From Uloborus plumipes (taxonomy: Eukaryota > Arthropoda > Arachnida > Araneae > Uloboridae), in NCBI GenBank assembly GCA_038373865.1, contig JAXGGA010002318.1:10001-74000 (forward strand): a DNA stretch of 64,000 nucleotides, given 5' to 3'. Shown here piece by piece: positions 36,406 to 48,300 of this stretch (within the stretch, counting starts at the first letter, position 1; the number at the start of each line of letters is the position of its first letter). The position numbers were made by a program, and so were the translations under genes. Below the pieces are notes generated by a model. It had not been told where the DNA came from. It made no database searches and saw only the letters and a list, made by a program, of their open reading frames with translations.

Positions 36406-37741
36406 TATCAAAGAGTTACGATATGCAAATTTGTAAAATTATTTCTGCATCTTTATTTTAACACATTGCATTTTATGCACGGTGTTAAATGTGCAACAAT
36501 GAATACTAATGGAGCTAAAGGTTTTGATTTTTCTGGTTTTCTAAAACATATTCGAAGCAAGAAATCATACGATAGTTTATTAATAAAAAATATCTAGCAA
36601 TTGAAAGAGTATACTTAAACATGTTTTAGACGCATAAATTACACAGGCCTGCAACCAAAAAACTGCATGGGATATTTTGAGTGTTCTTTATGTTTTTCGG
36701 TATGCTGAATTCGGAAATGACCTCCATTTTTATCCATCACGTGCAGTTTTTCCGCATAACGCGTGTACTGAGCTTGGTAATGTACCATCTTACCTCTATA
36801 TAACGAAAAAAAACTATACTAATTTACAATTGAAAAAAATAATTTACAATAAATAGTTTTTCTTATTTGGTTCTTAGATGTTCAGAGAGTACCTACAGTT
36901 ATAAAAACTCGAAAAAAGAGAGAGAGAGAGCGACGGTGGAGGACGGATGAGGGAAGCGCTAACATGACTGCTACACTCTCCTACAGAAACACATTGATGA
37001 GGCTCAAGTATGTTGCATTGGGTTCTTGGAATATTAAAGATTTTATTAAAATAGAAGTGATAGTGATAAGAGAGATAAGGAATGTGAGGGGATTTTTTTT
37101 TTGTTGGATTTGTTTATTAAAAGTATTGGTTTGTGTTGATGTATTTTTTCTTTTTAATTTATTATCTTTTTTGTTGATTTCCGGCGCAAGCGAAAAATCA
37201 AAAACCGCCAATGTTGCCAAACGAAGCAAATGACAAATCTGTAAGCAGAACAAACATCCGTTCAATGGTAAACAAATATCGTTTTAAAAATTGGGTAAGA
37301 TAATTTTTCAAAAGCATTACAGATAAAAAATTCTTGACGTGCCTTTCGAGATATTGGTTCCAGTCATTCTAAGTCTCATTAAAATTTAAAAAAAATTGAC
37401 AAATAAATTAATTTGACCATTTAAACCCATTAAAAGTTGTGATGGAACTATCGTTCTATTATAGCTGAAACTTGAATTTTGTTTTTTGTCAAAAATAGGT
37501 AGAAAGAAATTAGTCTCTATTTCGAATGGTAAATCTCGCCAAGCAAGAACGTTTTTGTAATCGCAGTTTTCGAGCATGAACATAACATCGCAATTTTGCG
37601 AGGACAAGGCAGATACATTTTCCCCCCTAATAAACTCTGGTAAAATTAAGCTTCAATTTAACCTTATATGTACTGCACAGTTTTTTTTTAAATTCGTGCA
37701 TTATGTACACAGCGGCAGCAGCAATAATCCTTTAAATTTTA
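36406..37741. other. AT-rich intergenic DNA, no gene seen
   Basis: An AG run with CGACGGTGGAGG at 36915-36950 precedes an ATG in good context at 36964, but its 89-codon frame soon becomes low-complexity Leu/Phe/Val. No splice or domain evidence supports a gene. Confidence 0.4.
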
Positions 37742-37772
37742 CCACGGGCAAAGCCGTGGCTGGTAACTCTAG
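37738..37772 (+). mobile_element. Helitron-like 3' terminus
   Basis: A perfect 6-bp stem CCACGG/CCGTGG with a 6-nt loop (GCAAAG) is followed by CTGGTAACT and a terminal CTAG, with T next at 37773. That matches the Helitron 3' rule of a hairpin shortly before CTRR and an A/T site. The upstream 5' TC end could not be placed, so only the terminus is called. It differs in sequence from the other Helitrons in the window and so is another family. Confidence 0.6.
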
Positions 37773-38667
37773 TACTATAATAAAACAAATAAGCACACAG
37801 CAAATGATTCCTTTGCAGCTATTGTATTACAATACATTTGCAAAAAAAAAAAAAAAAGGTAAATTTGCTTTGAAAATTACATACACGTATTTCGGAGTAG
37901 CTAGAATTATCTTCTTCAGAGCTAGAAAATGAAACTGTGCAACGAAAAATTGAGTATAAATATGCAATTCTTGCAGTATAGTTTTTTTCTGCTGAGAAAA
38001 GATGAATTTTCATTTTTTTCTCAGAGAAAGCTGCAGCACTGATGGAGGGAATTTTTAATTATACAATTTTTCAAGTTTTGTTTTTAGTTTATTCATTATA
38101 GACACATAGTTTTATTGCACTAGGCTTTGACTTGATTCACGTAGTGAAATTGTCCTTATCAAACATTACGGAAAGTATTCTTTTTTAAGCTAGACAAATG
38201 ATAAACTCCGCTGTGATTTATTCGAATTCAAAATTTTATTGTCAGCGGCTGGTAAAAATGATATGTACCAGAGCAATATAATGTGTAAATATTCATATTT
38301 CGTCTTGATTACAGAAATTCTATCGTTGGAAATTTGTTATTTCAGTAGCTTTTATATTGTTTACAGGACTCTTTCTCACAAGACTTGAGAAAATATTTTG
38401 ACAGATATCATTACTATAGTACATCGTACATCTCTAGTTTTATAATATTGCTGTTATAAATACTGTTTTATAATGGCACATACAGTACCTTATCATAATC
38501 TTAGAGTAATGAAAATTAATCACTTCTTTCAATTGAAGTTCAAGTTATTGCAAAAAAAAGAGAGTTTTGACACCTCAGATTCAAATTATGTGTTTCGAAG
38601 TAACGAATTGCGATATTTGTGCGTTTCTTTGCTTCTCTGTACTGCAGGGTGGCGAAGAAAGAGGAGC
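37773..38667. other. AT-rich intergenic DNA, no gene seen
   Basis: An A run at about 37842-37857 and chance open frames only. No exon, RNA or transposon end was recognised. Confidence 0.45.
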
Positions 38668-39080
38668 TAGTGGATGTACCGGGTGGTGCAGCACCGGGAC
38701 GCCCTGATGCAGACGTTGAGTCTAGTTATGCACTTTGAGAGTAAGGCAAAATTATTTTCCAGGCTATCAACCCATCTAAGCGGAGGTTGACCCCTTGTTC
38801 TACTTTTAGCGGGTGTCTTCAAGAAAAAGAATTTGCTGCGTTGAACGCTGTTCATTATAATTGCGTGGTCAGCCCTTTTTAATCTTTGAATGTTTCTAAG
38901 AGTGACCACATCGTGTTCCTTTAACGTACGATAATGGTATAAATTAGAGCGTATGTGTGTGTCTCTTCCATCAACCCTTTTCCTCCTTGGCTGACTCTTA
39001 GTATCCGCTCATAGATCCCACGCTCACATATAGAAGAGCCTTTTCATTGTTTTGTGTCATTGTCCAAGTTTCTGAAGAAT
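38668..39080 (-). pseudogene. Decayed non-LTR retrotransposon reverse-transcriptase C-terminus
   Basis: Minus-strand translation in successive frames gives, in the order expected of a LINE ORF2 tail, SETWTMTQNNEKALLY, a frameshift, CERGIYERILRVSQGGK, then LKEHDVVTLRNIQRLKRADH, and TRGQPPLRWVDSLENNF. These correspond to the conserved 'ETWTLTK', 'FERKILRRIFG', 'DIVT.I+..RLRWAGH' and 'RGRPRLRW.D.VE.D' blocks known from the region after the RT domain of many LINE elements, RTE-like ones among them. At least one frameshift and lost conserved residues (RADH for RWAGH) mark it as dead. The catalytic RT core is not visible, so only the C-terminal ~130 residues survive. The clade cannot be fixed from this tail. 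Confidence 0.8.
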
Positions 39081-40139
39081 ATGTCAGATTTGATTTGATA
39101 TGTCCCCAAACAATATTTTTGCATGAAAAAAATTAAGAAATGAAAAAAAAAATAATTCTATGACATCGAAGGGACACTACATTTCCCAAGGCAAAATTGC
39201 TAACAATCTCAGAATATCATATCCTATCTCAATGAAACATGAAAATTCAAATGAACTACAAATTCTCGCTGTCAAGTTGTAATTCACTTCCATTCAATCC
39301 CTTTATAATCAATTATTGCATCCCGGCATTTCTCATTTGGAAATTGGGGCGAATTGTCTCTTGTCACAGGCAGTTAATCTGCTCACCAGAACTCGTTGCC
39401 TGCGAGTATTCCATCGTGGACAATGCATTATATGGTTGATCGACATCTAAATAAGCTTCCGTGGCAAACATTTGCGTGTTGTGTTGTAATTATGCAGCGG
39501 AGAAAATGGCATCGAAAATAGGATTAATTACCAAACAAAGACATGCCGGGCGTTTGATGAAAAATGATTTTCACATTTCCTTTCATCACGTTTTGTTTGT
39601 GTTCTATGAGAAAAAAATTCAGGAAGATTACTGTTGTAATACACAATTACTGAACTTAAATAATTATCATGTTCAGAGTAAAAATTATTGTTGTTGCTTA
39701 ACCCTTTATAGCCCGAAGGGACTCAGAAGTCCCGCATATATTAACTTAGTATTTTGAATTCTAAATGGCTGGAATCATGCTGAAACTTTTAAGTACCACT
39801 TCTTGTACTTTTCTGAGAGGCCGACGGATGAAACCTGCGATCGGAAACAGTTTTCTTAGGGGCCCTAAGGCGAAGGGGGCCTTAGACCCCAGAGATTTTC
39901 AAAGCTTTTTTTCTCGGTATATATGTTGTTTAATGTATTTTCAACTAAAAAACCAAAAAAATGTATGAAAATTCATTGTTAATTTGGGACTTAAGCCACA
40001 CGGCTACCAGAGTCCAAATAGATAGATCTATCCGATTTAAGGTAAAATTGGTTCGGTTTCCGTTTTTAGGAGCACCATTAAAGTGGAAGTCCGACTTAGC
40101 TCAACACAGATGGTTTAAGAGTCGTTTATTGAGCAAGCA
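39081..40139. other. AT-rich intergenic DNA with a lone TTAACCC terminus
   Basis: TTAACCCTTTATAGCCCGAAG at 39698 resembles a piggyBac-type left end (TTAA followed by a CCC-start), but no matching right end was found. Otherwise no gene was recognised. The stretch near 39765-39968 with GGCCCTAAGGCGAAGGGGGC is GC-rich but featureless. Confidence 0.4.
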
Positions 40140-40265
40140 GCCATTCACAATGCACATTCACACAGAGAAAGGACATGGACAGGAGAGAGTGAAAGTATGT
40201 CCATGCCCGAGCAGGGATTCGAACTCCCATCCTTTTGAGAGCTCCTGGATTAGGATCACACCAGT
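40140..40265 (-). mobile_element. tRNA-derived SINE-like fragment
   Basis: On the minus strand, GGGAGTTCGAATCCCTGC is a good RNA polymerase III B-box (T-arm) and continues with GGGCATGGAC. Upstream is AATCCAGGAGCTCTCAAAAGGATG. A clean A-box is not visible and the cloverleaf does not close, so this is a degenerate SINE head, not a tRNA gene. The GAGAGAGTGAAAG / TTTATTGAGCAAGCAG text beyond it would be the SINE body. Confidence 0.5.
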
Positions 40266-40567
40266 TTAAATGGTTGAAACAGAAGTTTCAGTTACGAATT
40301 TTAATATTGAAAAAAATCCGGAACAGGTTTGCTTACGCTTGATGCCGCCCTATTATTGGATACCATAAAATATCACTAGAATGCAGGCGCTTTCAGTTTA
40401 TGAATCAATTCAATGCAATGCAAAAAAGTACTCTTTTTTTATTTCAAAAGGTTCTAAGTGACCCTATTTTAAGCATTTTTGACTCGAAGCCTCCAGTTCG
40501 ACCCCTGATCATTTGAAGAGGATTTTGCGCAATACGTGAACACAACACCATTTTCATTTCTTTTATT

Positions 40568-41545
40568 CTGCCGTGCTAAGTGCCGTAAAAGTGGTATCTG
40601 CTAGGGATGCACCGATAAGAAAATTGGCCGATTGCCGATTACCGATTAATCGGCTGAGCCGATTAATGATAAGGATGTTTGTTTTTAATACGACCAATTT
40701 CACCGTCACTGACTTTTTTTCTTATTTTTGCAAATCTTAGTTTAGAAATAGTATGTAATTTATTTCTGAGATTCTTTTTTTTTTTCATTTTCCTACTTTT
40801 CCCAAAATAATACCAAAATTTTATCGAATGTCATAGAACCAATTTTCAAATCTTGTCAATAATATTACATTAACACATTGTTAATTATGTTAACTAGAGA
40901 TAAAATTTAAAAAAAGGTGGGTGGGGGGAGGGGAGTCTGTGGTGAGCACTACAATTTAAGGGTACTTTTAATTGAACTTTTCAATTATTAGTAGTAATTT
41001 AATTAAAGACTTTTACTCTTTGAAAGTTAGAGGTTATCTAAAATCACTATGCTAAACAGAAAAGCATCGACACATGAAAAGCGTTGCAAAATCGTGTATG
41101 TGTAAATTTATTCAAAATAGGAGAATTAAATTTATATAAAACTTCCTATCTACTATGTGAGGATAATCATTACTATTAATAAAATCATTCATCATAATTT
41201 CTTAGTGAAGTTGTACCGGGAAAGTAATATTAAAAAATACATAAAATCCGCCGATTAATTGGCCCGATTTTACCGATTATTAATAATCAGCAAAGAGGCC
41301 GATTAATCGGTGCATCCCTAGTATCTGCAGACGATCTCAAACTGAGGTATTGCTGTTTAAAGTTTTACACCTCCATGTATTTGATCCAGGAGATATTTTT
41401 TCACATTTTTAAAAAAAATATTTCCTGTTCTCAAATGACCATAAAACATTGCCTTTAGATGAAGTAAATTACAAAAAACCAAACTGCTGACAATAATTCA
41501 ATTTTATTAAAAGTGCAGATACGACTTTTGTGCTTAGCACGGCAG
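40568..41545. mobile_element. 251-bp MITE, CTGCCGTGCTAAG termini, interrupted by a hAT element
   Basis: CTGCCGTGCTAAG at the left and CTTAGCACGGCAG at the right are perfect inverted repeats. The similarity extends inward to GTATCTGCA. TATT flanks both sides (40564-40567 and 41546-41549), a probable 4-bp duplication. Removing the inner hAT element and its 8-bp duplication leaves about 251 bp. Non-coding. Confidence 0.85.
40602..41320. mobile_element. 719-bp hAT-type non-autonomous element
   Basis: Left TAGGGATGCACCGATAAGAA and right ATTAATCGGTGCATCCCTA are inverted repeats, with more CCGATTAATCGG palindromes just inside each end. A perfect 8-bp duplication GTATCTGC flanks it (40594-40601 and 41321-41328). 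It is inserted in the left terminal repeat of the CTGCCGTG MITE, so it is the younger of the pair. The interior is AT-rich with no transposase. Confidence 0.93.
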
Positions 41546-41549
41546 TATT

Positions 41550-41944
41550 CTTCCTTTTTTGCAGAAAAAGAGACTTGATTCGCCCCCAAAATTGCATATG
41601 CTCGATATTTTGCTTTGTTCCATATTGTGTGCTTTTTAAAACTAATTTTCCTTTTTAATCATATGCACATATTATTCTTGAAATTGAATAAATGCTGAAA
41701 AAAAGTAATTAACATTAACTAAGAATAAATTGCGGCTTAAAAACGAATCATACGAAGTTAAAAAAGCACAAACGCGGAGGAATACGAAAACACGTGTTAC
41801 GTCGTTTCAAGGAATGCCTTTTGCAATGCATAAAATGTTAGCTTTTGGATGTAAAGACGTCTTTACATCCAGAAGTTTACATTTTATTGCTTACACACAC
41901 ACTGTCAAAACTCAAATTATTATTATTTTTCGTATTAATATAAG
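41550..41944. other. AT-rich intergenic DNA, no gene seen
   Basis: Holds a small perfect inverted repeat, GGATGTAAAGACG / CGTCTTTACATCC, at 41848-41872 (a hairpin with almost no loop). Nothing else was recognised. Confidence 0.5.
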
Positions 41945-41946
41945 TA

Positions 41947-42303
41947 CAGTGCGCGCCCGATTATCCGCGGAATTGGGTGGAATGGGTATCGCGGATAAAA
42001 AAAAAGCATAGAATAATGCGGGTATATAAAGAAGATAAAAATGTATTTTGATAAAAAAATAATTGCATTATGCTTAAAACGTGATAAGTACAAACAGTGA
42101 CGATATGTATAGCATAAAGAATTCATTTGTATTTGAGGTTCTCAAGCAAATAAAATCTGTGAAGAAGTGACACTTACGATAACGCCCAGGGAAAATAATT
42201 GGGTGAGAAATGTTGAAAATTTAAATTCGGGCTTTTTCGAAAAAATAAGTTAATTGTGTTTGTTTCTTTCCAGAGACCCTCGCGGATAAGCGAGAGTTTA
42301 CTG
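41947..42303. mobile_element. 357-bp pogo/Tigger-type MITE
   Basis: It starts CAGTGCGCGCCCGATTATCC and ends GCGGATAAGCGAGAGTTTACTG, flanked by TA (41945-41946 and 42304-42305). The terminal words 'CGATTATCCGCGG' and 'CGCGGATAAGCGAGAG' are the standard pogo/Tigger terminal vocabulary, and TA duplication fits that superfamily. Non-coding interior. Confidence 0.88.
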
Positions 42304-42305
42304 TA

Positions 42306-44371
42306 TTTGCATTTATACGCAAGTGGTAAATGATGTACCCAACAATAAGGATACGTGGTGTGAAAAAAGAAGCAAGTGCTATTGAGGCAATAAAGGGAGC
42401 AGGAATTACTCGAATTAATCATGTTCACCTCAAATAAAGTGCGTCTGATTGAAGGATTACCAAGAATAACGACTCGGCAGCAAACGAAGCCGAGAAATAT
42501 CCCCCCCTCCGAACAGCTCATTTTCCTTTTCATCGTCTGGAAAAGGCTGCGCTGTAGAGATTCGACGAAGGCAGAGATCATTTTCTATTCCCTTCTTTGA
42601 GATCCAGTATGCCATGTTGTTTACTTTGGTTGAATAACTTCTCAAAATTTTCTTTTATCCATACTCTCTTAGAGCTCAAGCTTTCGTTTTTTTTCTCTCT
42701 CTCGTCTCTTGCATTTCTAGCTGTTGATAAAGATCTCGAACGGATCGATAGCGTGGAAAAACGAAGTGAAAGGAGTATTTCTTTGTTTTTATGCATAGAA
42801 TAAATTTCTGGAGCGAGTGCGATATCAGAGGATAATAAATCTTTCCGGGGCTCATTGTTTTGCATTTGATGAAAGTTTACTTCTTTCTTTTTGAAAGTTA
42901 TTAAAGTTGCTTTCTTTTGTTTATTGTGAAAATCATAATTGTGGGCTTAAATATACTGCATGTAGGGTTTCTGAGGGTGTTAAATGTCAAATGCACTGTA
43001 CAGTTTTGACGAAGCATAAAAAATGCTCAAGTGACCTACCTCTCTCCTTTACATAATGAACAATGATCAGTTAGAGTCAGTTTGTTCCAAATATTGCTTA
43101 ACTTGTTAAATGCTCTACAAATATTGAGCAATATTTATTTAACTGGACACTTTTATCAATTTATGAAATCATTTTCTCATCCATAAGTTTGTTTTGTCCC
43201 AACCCACACACTCCAATGTAGTGTTTGAGGGTGTACACCAACTAAGAATAGTAGGTTCTTCGGAGCTTGAGGTTCTTTAGAAATGTTCTATAATTGAAGC
43301 AAACATAAACTTCTAGCATGACTTATAGGCTGTAATTAGGTTACGCAGATCCTAATCACGGAATTACAGCACTGATAGGTAAGGTTTGCCCCAACTGCAG
43401 TTTCAGTGAAAAACCCTTTCATTGGGAATGCTTCAGAAAAATTGAGGCTTTTCTCCTCTCTCTCCCCAAAATTTGTATCCAGTGCATAAGTTCGCGCCTG
43501 CGCATAAAAGAACCGAACGAATGAATGAATATCCTAGTAAATAAAAGCAATATGCTCCATCAAATAAGTTAAAACTATGCGCAAACAACTAATGTGCATA
43601 TTCATTTATCTCAGTGAATAATTCACGACTAATGTCATTTCATTTTGCTTTAGTTGCTTCACACAAAAGTATAGTAAACATCTTAAAAGCAATCCTTGTA
43701 TTTAAATAAACAAGCTGAAGTTTCGCTGCAGCTTTGAATTATTCACATGAAATCATTATAAATTCTCTCTCACTCCGAGCACAGGAGTAGGGGAATTTGT
43801 TTAAAGCTCTTTCCGATTGACAGATTAAAAGCTTAACTAAGAATGACGAGAAGTACGAAAATGAGTTTAGGAGTATGCCTCCTGCTTCGACGAAGCCTTT
43901 TTCCTTTCCGTTGGCTCAAGGAGATTCTGTTGTAGTAGCTGAGAATCCTTCGAGAGGGCGGAAAAGGGGGTTTTCTTCTCTCCTTTCTTTTCTCTGTGGC
44001 TTCGTTTGCCTTTGTTTACTTTGGACCAGCAGCGCCTGAAAAACTATTTCTCAGTCTTTTCGGATAGCTCTACCGAGCTCTTTATTTTATCTTTTGTATT
44101 GCAATAATCGTAATCGATAACAGTCTTGATTATGCTTGATCATGTGAGAGGCAAAATATGGCGCAGGAAAGTTCTCCTTGATTTGATGCATAAATTAAAT
44201 TTTTTTTTTTGTCGTTGGGTTGCTCGGGAAATGCTAATCAAATGTATATGAGCTATTGATTTGTATGAGGCAAAAGATTATTTTTACATTATGCTCTAGT
44301 TACTTTGATTAATCAGCAAGGAGATGTAAATTGATTCTTTAAAAATTTACATCTAGCTTGGAAATTATATC
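42306..44371. other. AT-rich DNA with a short dispersed repeat segment
   Basis: A segment at about 42585-42640 (minus strand CAAAGTAAACAACATGGCAT, then CAAAGAAGG) matches 49043-49100 on the plus strand. A weaker TTGTTTACTTTGG copy is at about 44015. This is a small dispersed repeat of unknown type. The overlapping open frames here are chance. No gene recognised. Confidence 0.5.
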
Positions 44372-44479
44372 CCCAGGTAGCACAAAAAACGTTTAAACGT
44401 TTTATAAACGTTTTTAATCCGTTGTCACAACGTTAATAACCATTTTACAACCTTTAAAAAACGAAGTGTGCTACTTGGG
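44372..44479. mobile_element. 108-bp MITE, CCCAGGTAGCAC termini (copy 2)
   Basis: Same family and length as the element at 16918-17025 but in the opposite orientation: CCCAGGTAGCACAAA to GTGTGCTACTTGGG, with the same AACGTT/AAACGTTT interior. No convincing target duplication is legible here. Confidence 0.8.
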
Positions 44480-46671
44480 TCCCTACGTGTTGCTATCTTT
44501 TCATTCCAACATTGCATGGAGCTATTTTCAGTAACACTTAAAATCTTGCTTAGGAATAGTAACGTAATTTTGTTACCTTCTTCATGATAATGTTGCTGTT
44601 CAGCATTTTTAATATCATTTAACATCTGTCTTTGGAATCGACTTACTCTTATTGTCAATATATTATTTAGTTCACCACTACTAAACAAATATCTTGCATT
44701 ATTATTTTTTTTTGTGAGAAAATATGACGAAAATGATTCAAGTGCGATTGCATGAGCAAATTTTGAACCTTTCTGAGCATGCGGAAATTTTTTTCTCGTT
44801 AGTCGCTGGCAAACAGAGTTTGACCGATGCCAAGTGTAATGCTCTCGTCGTATTTTTAATTTCAATTAAAATGACGAAACGACTGGAGCAACCACTCACT
44901 GGCCTTTTGAATTTGCGGAACAGCAAGAAGTCGCAATGGGCCATCCATACCTGCAGAATAAGAAGCCTTTGCAGTATAAGAATAATATTTTTTGGCAAAA
45001 ACTTAGAAATCAAGTGCACGAAATGTGCTGGAAATTCGTCACCGAAAACCGTCTGCATCTTTGAAATGCTTCTCACTTGTCTGCCACTCAGTTTCGGGCA
45101 AAATTTGATGCCGTAGCTCTACTCCAATTATTCCGTCATTTTTCTTGAAGTTAAAAAAAATCGGCGAGTTCTACACAATCAAACTCTGTTTTCCTGCTAC
45201 TGAAGCAATTAACAGACGAGAAGTACTCACGCATGCACACAAAGGTACAAGGTCAGCTCACGCAAGCGTGTTTGATTCATATCTATCTGGTTTTTGTAAA
45301 AACAAAAAAGAAAAAAAATAACAAGTCGGATACTTTTCTCACTGAGGGTGTATTTTTAATAACACTTTTTGTCGAATTCAGGAGCTACATATCTACTTTT
45401 CAAAAATCTTCTCCAAGTCAATATTACTGTTAATTATTTTCAGTAACACTTAGCATTCTAAAGAGTTATAATTTTGTTTTCTGTTTTTTTTTTTTAAATT
45501 TAATTGAATTTAATTTTTTTACGTGTCGTACATTAAGATGTAGATAGTAACTATTTTCAATTGTCGCTCATTTTATTTTTTTTCTCATACTAGCAATGCA
45601 GTTTTAACTTTAGAGCAGATAAACTCAATGTAATTATCGAGTATTGTATTTCAGTGAGAAAAGCTTGAGGCAAAGGTGCAACCGAGTCACATGATTAGTT
45701 TGGGAACATGTTTTCCCCTTTTTGGCTCGAAACCGTTCTTTTGGCTAATAAAAATTTACGAAGCAATGCGGTTGATAACGAAATCTATGCCTCTAACTCT
45801 CTTTAGATCAGTTCTATTATGGATTTGTACTGAAAATCTGTCAAAATAAATATCCCTATTTTTTTAAAGATTGTAAAAGATATGCAACTTTAAAAATAAA
45901 TTTTTCAAAGTTCAAAAAATATTTACTATATATCAAATTAAGTATTTGCATTTATTATACTTGAGGGAAGATTTCATTTATTGAGATTCTTAGCAATTTT
46001 TTTTAAAGATTTTTGACACCAAATATTACCTACTAGTATCATTCGTCTTCGTCAATGCGACCAAAATGAGAAGAACATTATTTGAAAACTTGCCGATCAC
46101 GCCAAGCTAAATTATTGAAAAATAGTGAAATACATTCCCAGACTTGCACAACACACTTTGGAAAATTCTTGGAATAGATTTTCCCTTTGTACCGATGCCA
46201 AAAGTCAGCAGCAAAAGAAGCTTAAATCTTTTGATAAAATGTAAAATAACCTGTCAGGTAAATAAAACAACCCTTTAAGCAAGACTAAAATTTTCATTAA
46301 TCACCATTTAAAAGTTCGCTTAAACTTTCTTTACTCATTTTGTAGGCTTTTCAGATATAGATTCTTAGGGGTGATTTTGTGGACACTGACTGAAAGTATC
46401 TCGGCATTTTGCGACGATTCTTAAATTATAAATAATTATTGACGGTAAAAACATTAGTCCTATTTTCCGAAACTGGAGTGGGGAGAATTATATCCCATGT
46501 TTCTTAAAATAATTAGAGAAAATCAATGCAATAAGTTTTGATATATATCTATTTAAATTAGTAGGCATTTATTTGATTCTTCTTATTTTTTTTCTATTGA
46601 CTCAAGTAACGGCGGGTACTTTTAACAGTTTTCGATATTTATTTCTAAGGGTCATTTAGAACTAGCGATAT
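44480..46671. other. AT-rich DNA; minus strand unusually open at 44480-45120
   Basis: Two overlapping minus-strand frames (about 146 and 112 codons) and a 130-codon plus frame cover 44425-45116, where base composition is nearer balanced than around it. The translations show no motif I can name and the longest runs into the adjacent MITE. A decayed coding remnant is possible but unproven. 45120-46671 shows nothing. Confidence 0.3.
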
Positions 46672-46673
46672 TA

Positions 46674-46849
46674 CAATCAAGCCCGTTTAATAGAATAGCC
46701 ATTTTGCCGCGAACAAATATTCTATTAAGTGGTATGTATTCCTTTATCCGGGATCAAAATAATTCATTACAATGATTTGGTACATTGAAAGTGTATTGTA
46801 TTAAGCGATATATTCTTTTAACCGATATTCTAATAAGCGGGATCTACTG
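46674..46849. mobile_element. 176-bp pogo-type MITE
   Basis: The right end GCGGGATCTACTG followed by TA, with TAATAAGCGGG and TATTAAGCGATAT inside, is typical pogo/Tigger terminal text. The left end CAATCAAGCCCGTTTAATAG after TA is a diverged partner. TA dinucleotides are at 46672-46673 and 46850-46851. Older than the copy at 41947, judging by mismatches. Confidence 0.7.
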
Positions 46850-47016
46850 TACGTGCAGGGCGTCCCAGTTAAGAGTTTTAGAACTTTTAGGAGGGGTGCT
46901 GGGCATTCGGAAGACTGGAAATCATAGAGCAATGTGGGGTCGTAAATGCTATCTTAAAGCGGTGGTGTACACCACAAAGAAAAGAGCCCTAAGTGAAAAA
47001 AACATTTTTAGCAATA

Positions 47017-47244
47017 CCGTAAAGTCGGGTTACTTGGACCCTAGGGGGTTACTTGAGCCCATTACAGTAAAATGATAAAATCTAGGTTTGGTACTTATTA
47101 GTTGAAGACTTGCACGTAGTTCCTCATTTCTCCTCTAGGTAGAAGCACTCTGCAGTCACTAATGCTAGTACCAAACCCAGATTTTATCATTTTACTGTGG
47201 GCTCAAGTAACCTCCTTGTAGGTCCAAGTAACCCGACTTTACGG
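47017..47244. mobile_element. 228-bp TA-flanked MITE
   Basis: CCGTAAAGTCGGGTTACTTG at the left and CAAGTAACCCGACTTTACGG at the right are perfect inverted repeats. They extend inward through GGNCC, GGTTACTTGAGCCC and TTTTATCATTTTACTG/CAGTAAAATGATAAAA. TA lies on both sides (47015-47016 and 47245-47246). Tc1/mariner-type by target duplication. No coding capacity. Confidence 0.9.
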
Positions 47245-47461
47245 TACATGAAAAAAAAAAAAAAGGCTAAGGATAAACAAGTCAAAGTAAGTGTCCGGAG
47301 TTTTTTTTCCACCGGCTACAATGCACACTTCAGATCTGCTGTGCATGGAACTCCAAACAGTCTGGAATACTCCCGGCATATCTCGAATTCCACATCGTCG
47401 GGAAAGCATTTCCAACTCCCCATTGCTATGATTTAGAGTCGTTATACTATATATATCTATA

Positions 47462-48298
47462 TCTATAAAAATGAGTGTATGTATATATATATACTTGTTC
47501 TCTATACAAATCCACAGTTTGCGTCAGATTTTCATCAAACTTGACACAGAGGTTCCTTGATGCCCTAGAATTCTCATAGGCGGGGTCTTGAAATTTTAAA
47601 AAATCTAAAAAGCTCAAATTTAAATTTTTTGTCAAAAAATGACCCTTTTATTGGAATCTAGCCTATTTATATTGTAATCGAGATAGGCCTTTTAGCATTC
47701 AAATTGATGAAATTTAAGATTTTTAAATATTAGTATTTTCCAACAATGATTACGATTAAAGTAATGAATTTTCAATTTAAGGCTCACCTATTTCCTTTTA
47801 GCATTGAAATAAGTAAAAAACAATCATAATTCATGTGGACTTTATAAAAAGAGCCACGGATTTGAATTTCAAATTTGCAATGCGACTACAGTTGCGTCTG
47901 TAATGGAGATAAGCCTTCAGAACGAGAAACAGATTTATTTCTGAGTTATAATAATTTTTACTTTGTAGGTGGGAACAGTTAATAGAGAAAAGTTAATATT
48001 TTAAATTTGGCGGGTGAAATTGATGCAATTTTTTCACTTCCATGTGCATATATTTCATGCCAGTGGACGCGGCAAAGCACAGACAACATTTATCTTTCAT
48101 TTTCACCTTTTGATAAGACTATTTTTCTGTAAACGTTTAACTTTCTGTAATATTTTAGTTTTTTTCAAAGTTTGTACCTAAGAGACTGATTGATGCAAAT
48201 TACTTTATACCCATATGAATAGAACTCTTTCAAACTTATTTTCCCTGAATGCTATGTTGTATTAATAAGCACCCGGGCAACGCCGGGTATTAAGCTAG
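47462..48298 (+). mobile_element. Non-autonomous Helitron (copy B)
   Basis: It starts at a TC (TCTATAAAAATGAGTG; an alternative TC is six bases upstream) and ends ACCCGG-GCAACG-CCGGGT hairpin, then ATTAAG, then CTAG with T at 48299. The text 'CAAATCCACAGTTTGCGTCAG' and 'CATCAAACTTGACACAGAGG' matches copies A and C. At 837 bp it is the longest of this family here, and it has no Rep/helicase open frame. The 62-codon minus-strand frame inside is chance. Confidence 0.88.
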
Positions 48299-48300
48299 TA

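Noticed and set aside
36964..37233. First exon after a GA-rich promoter-like stretch
   Set aside because: The ATG context is good, but the frame becomes low-complexity and no GT donor fits.
42174..42865. 135- and 95-codon minus-strand frames
   Set aside because: They overlap the pogo-type MITE and a dispersed repeat segment and show no protein motif.
44425..45116. Overlapping frames of 146, 130 and 112 codons as a gene
   Set aside because: Three frames on both strands are open at once, none has a nameable domain, and the longest enters a MITE. Kept only as a weak coding-remnant note.
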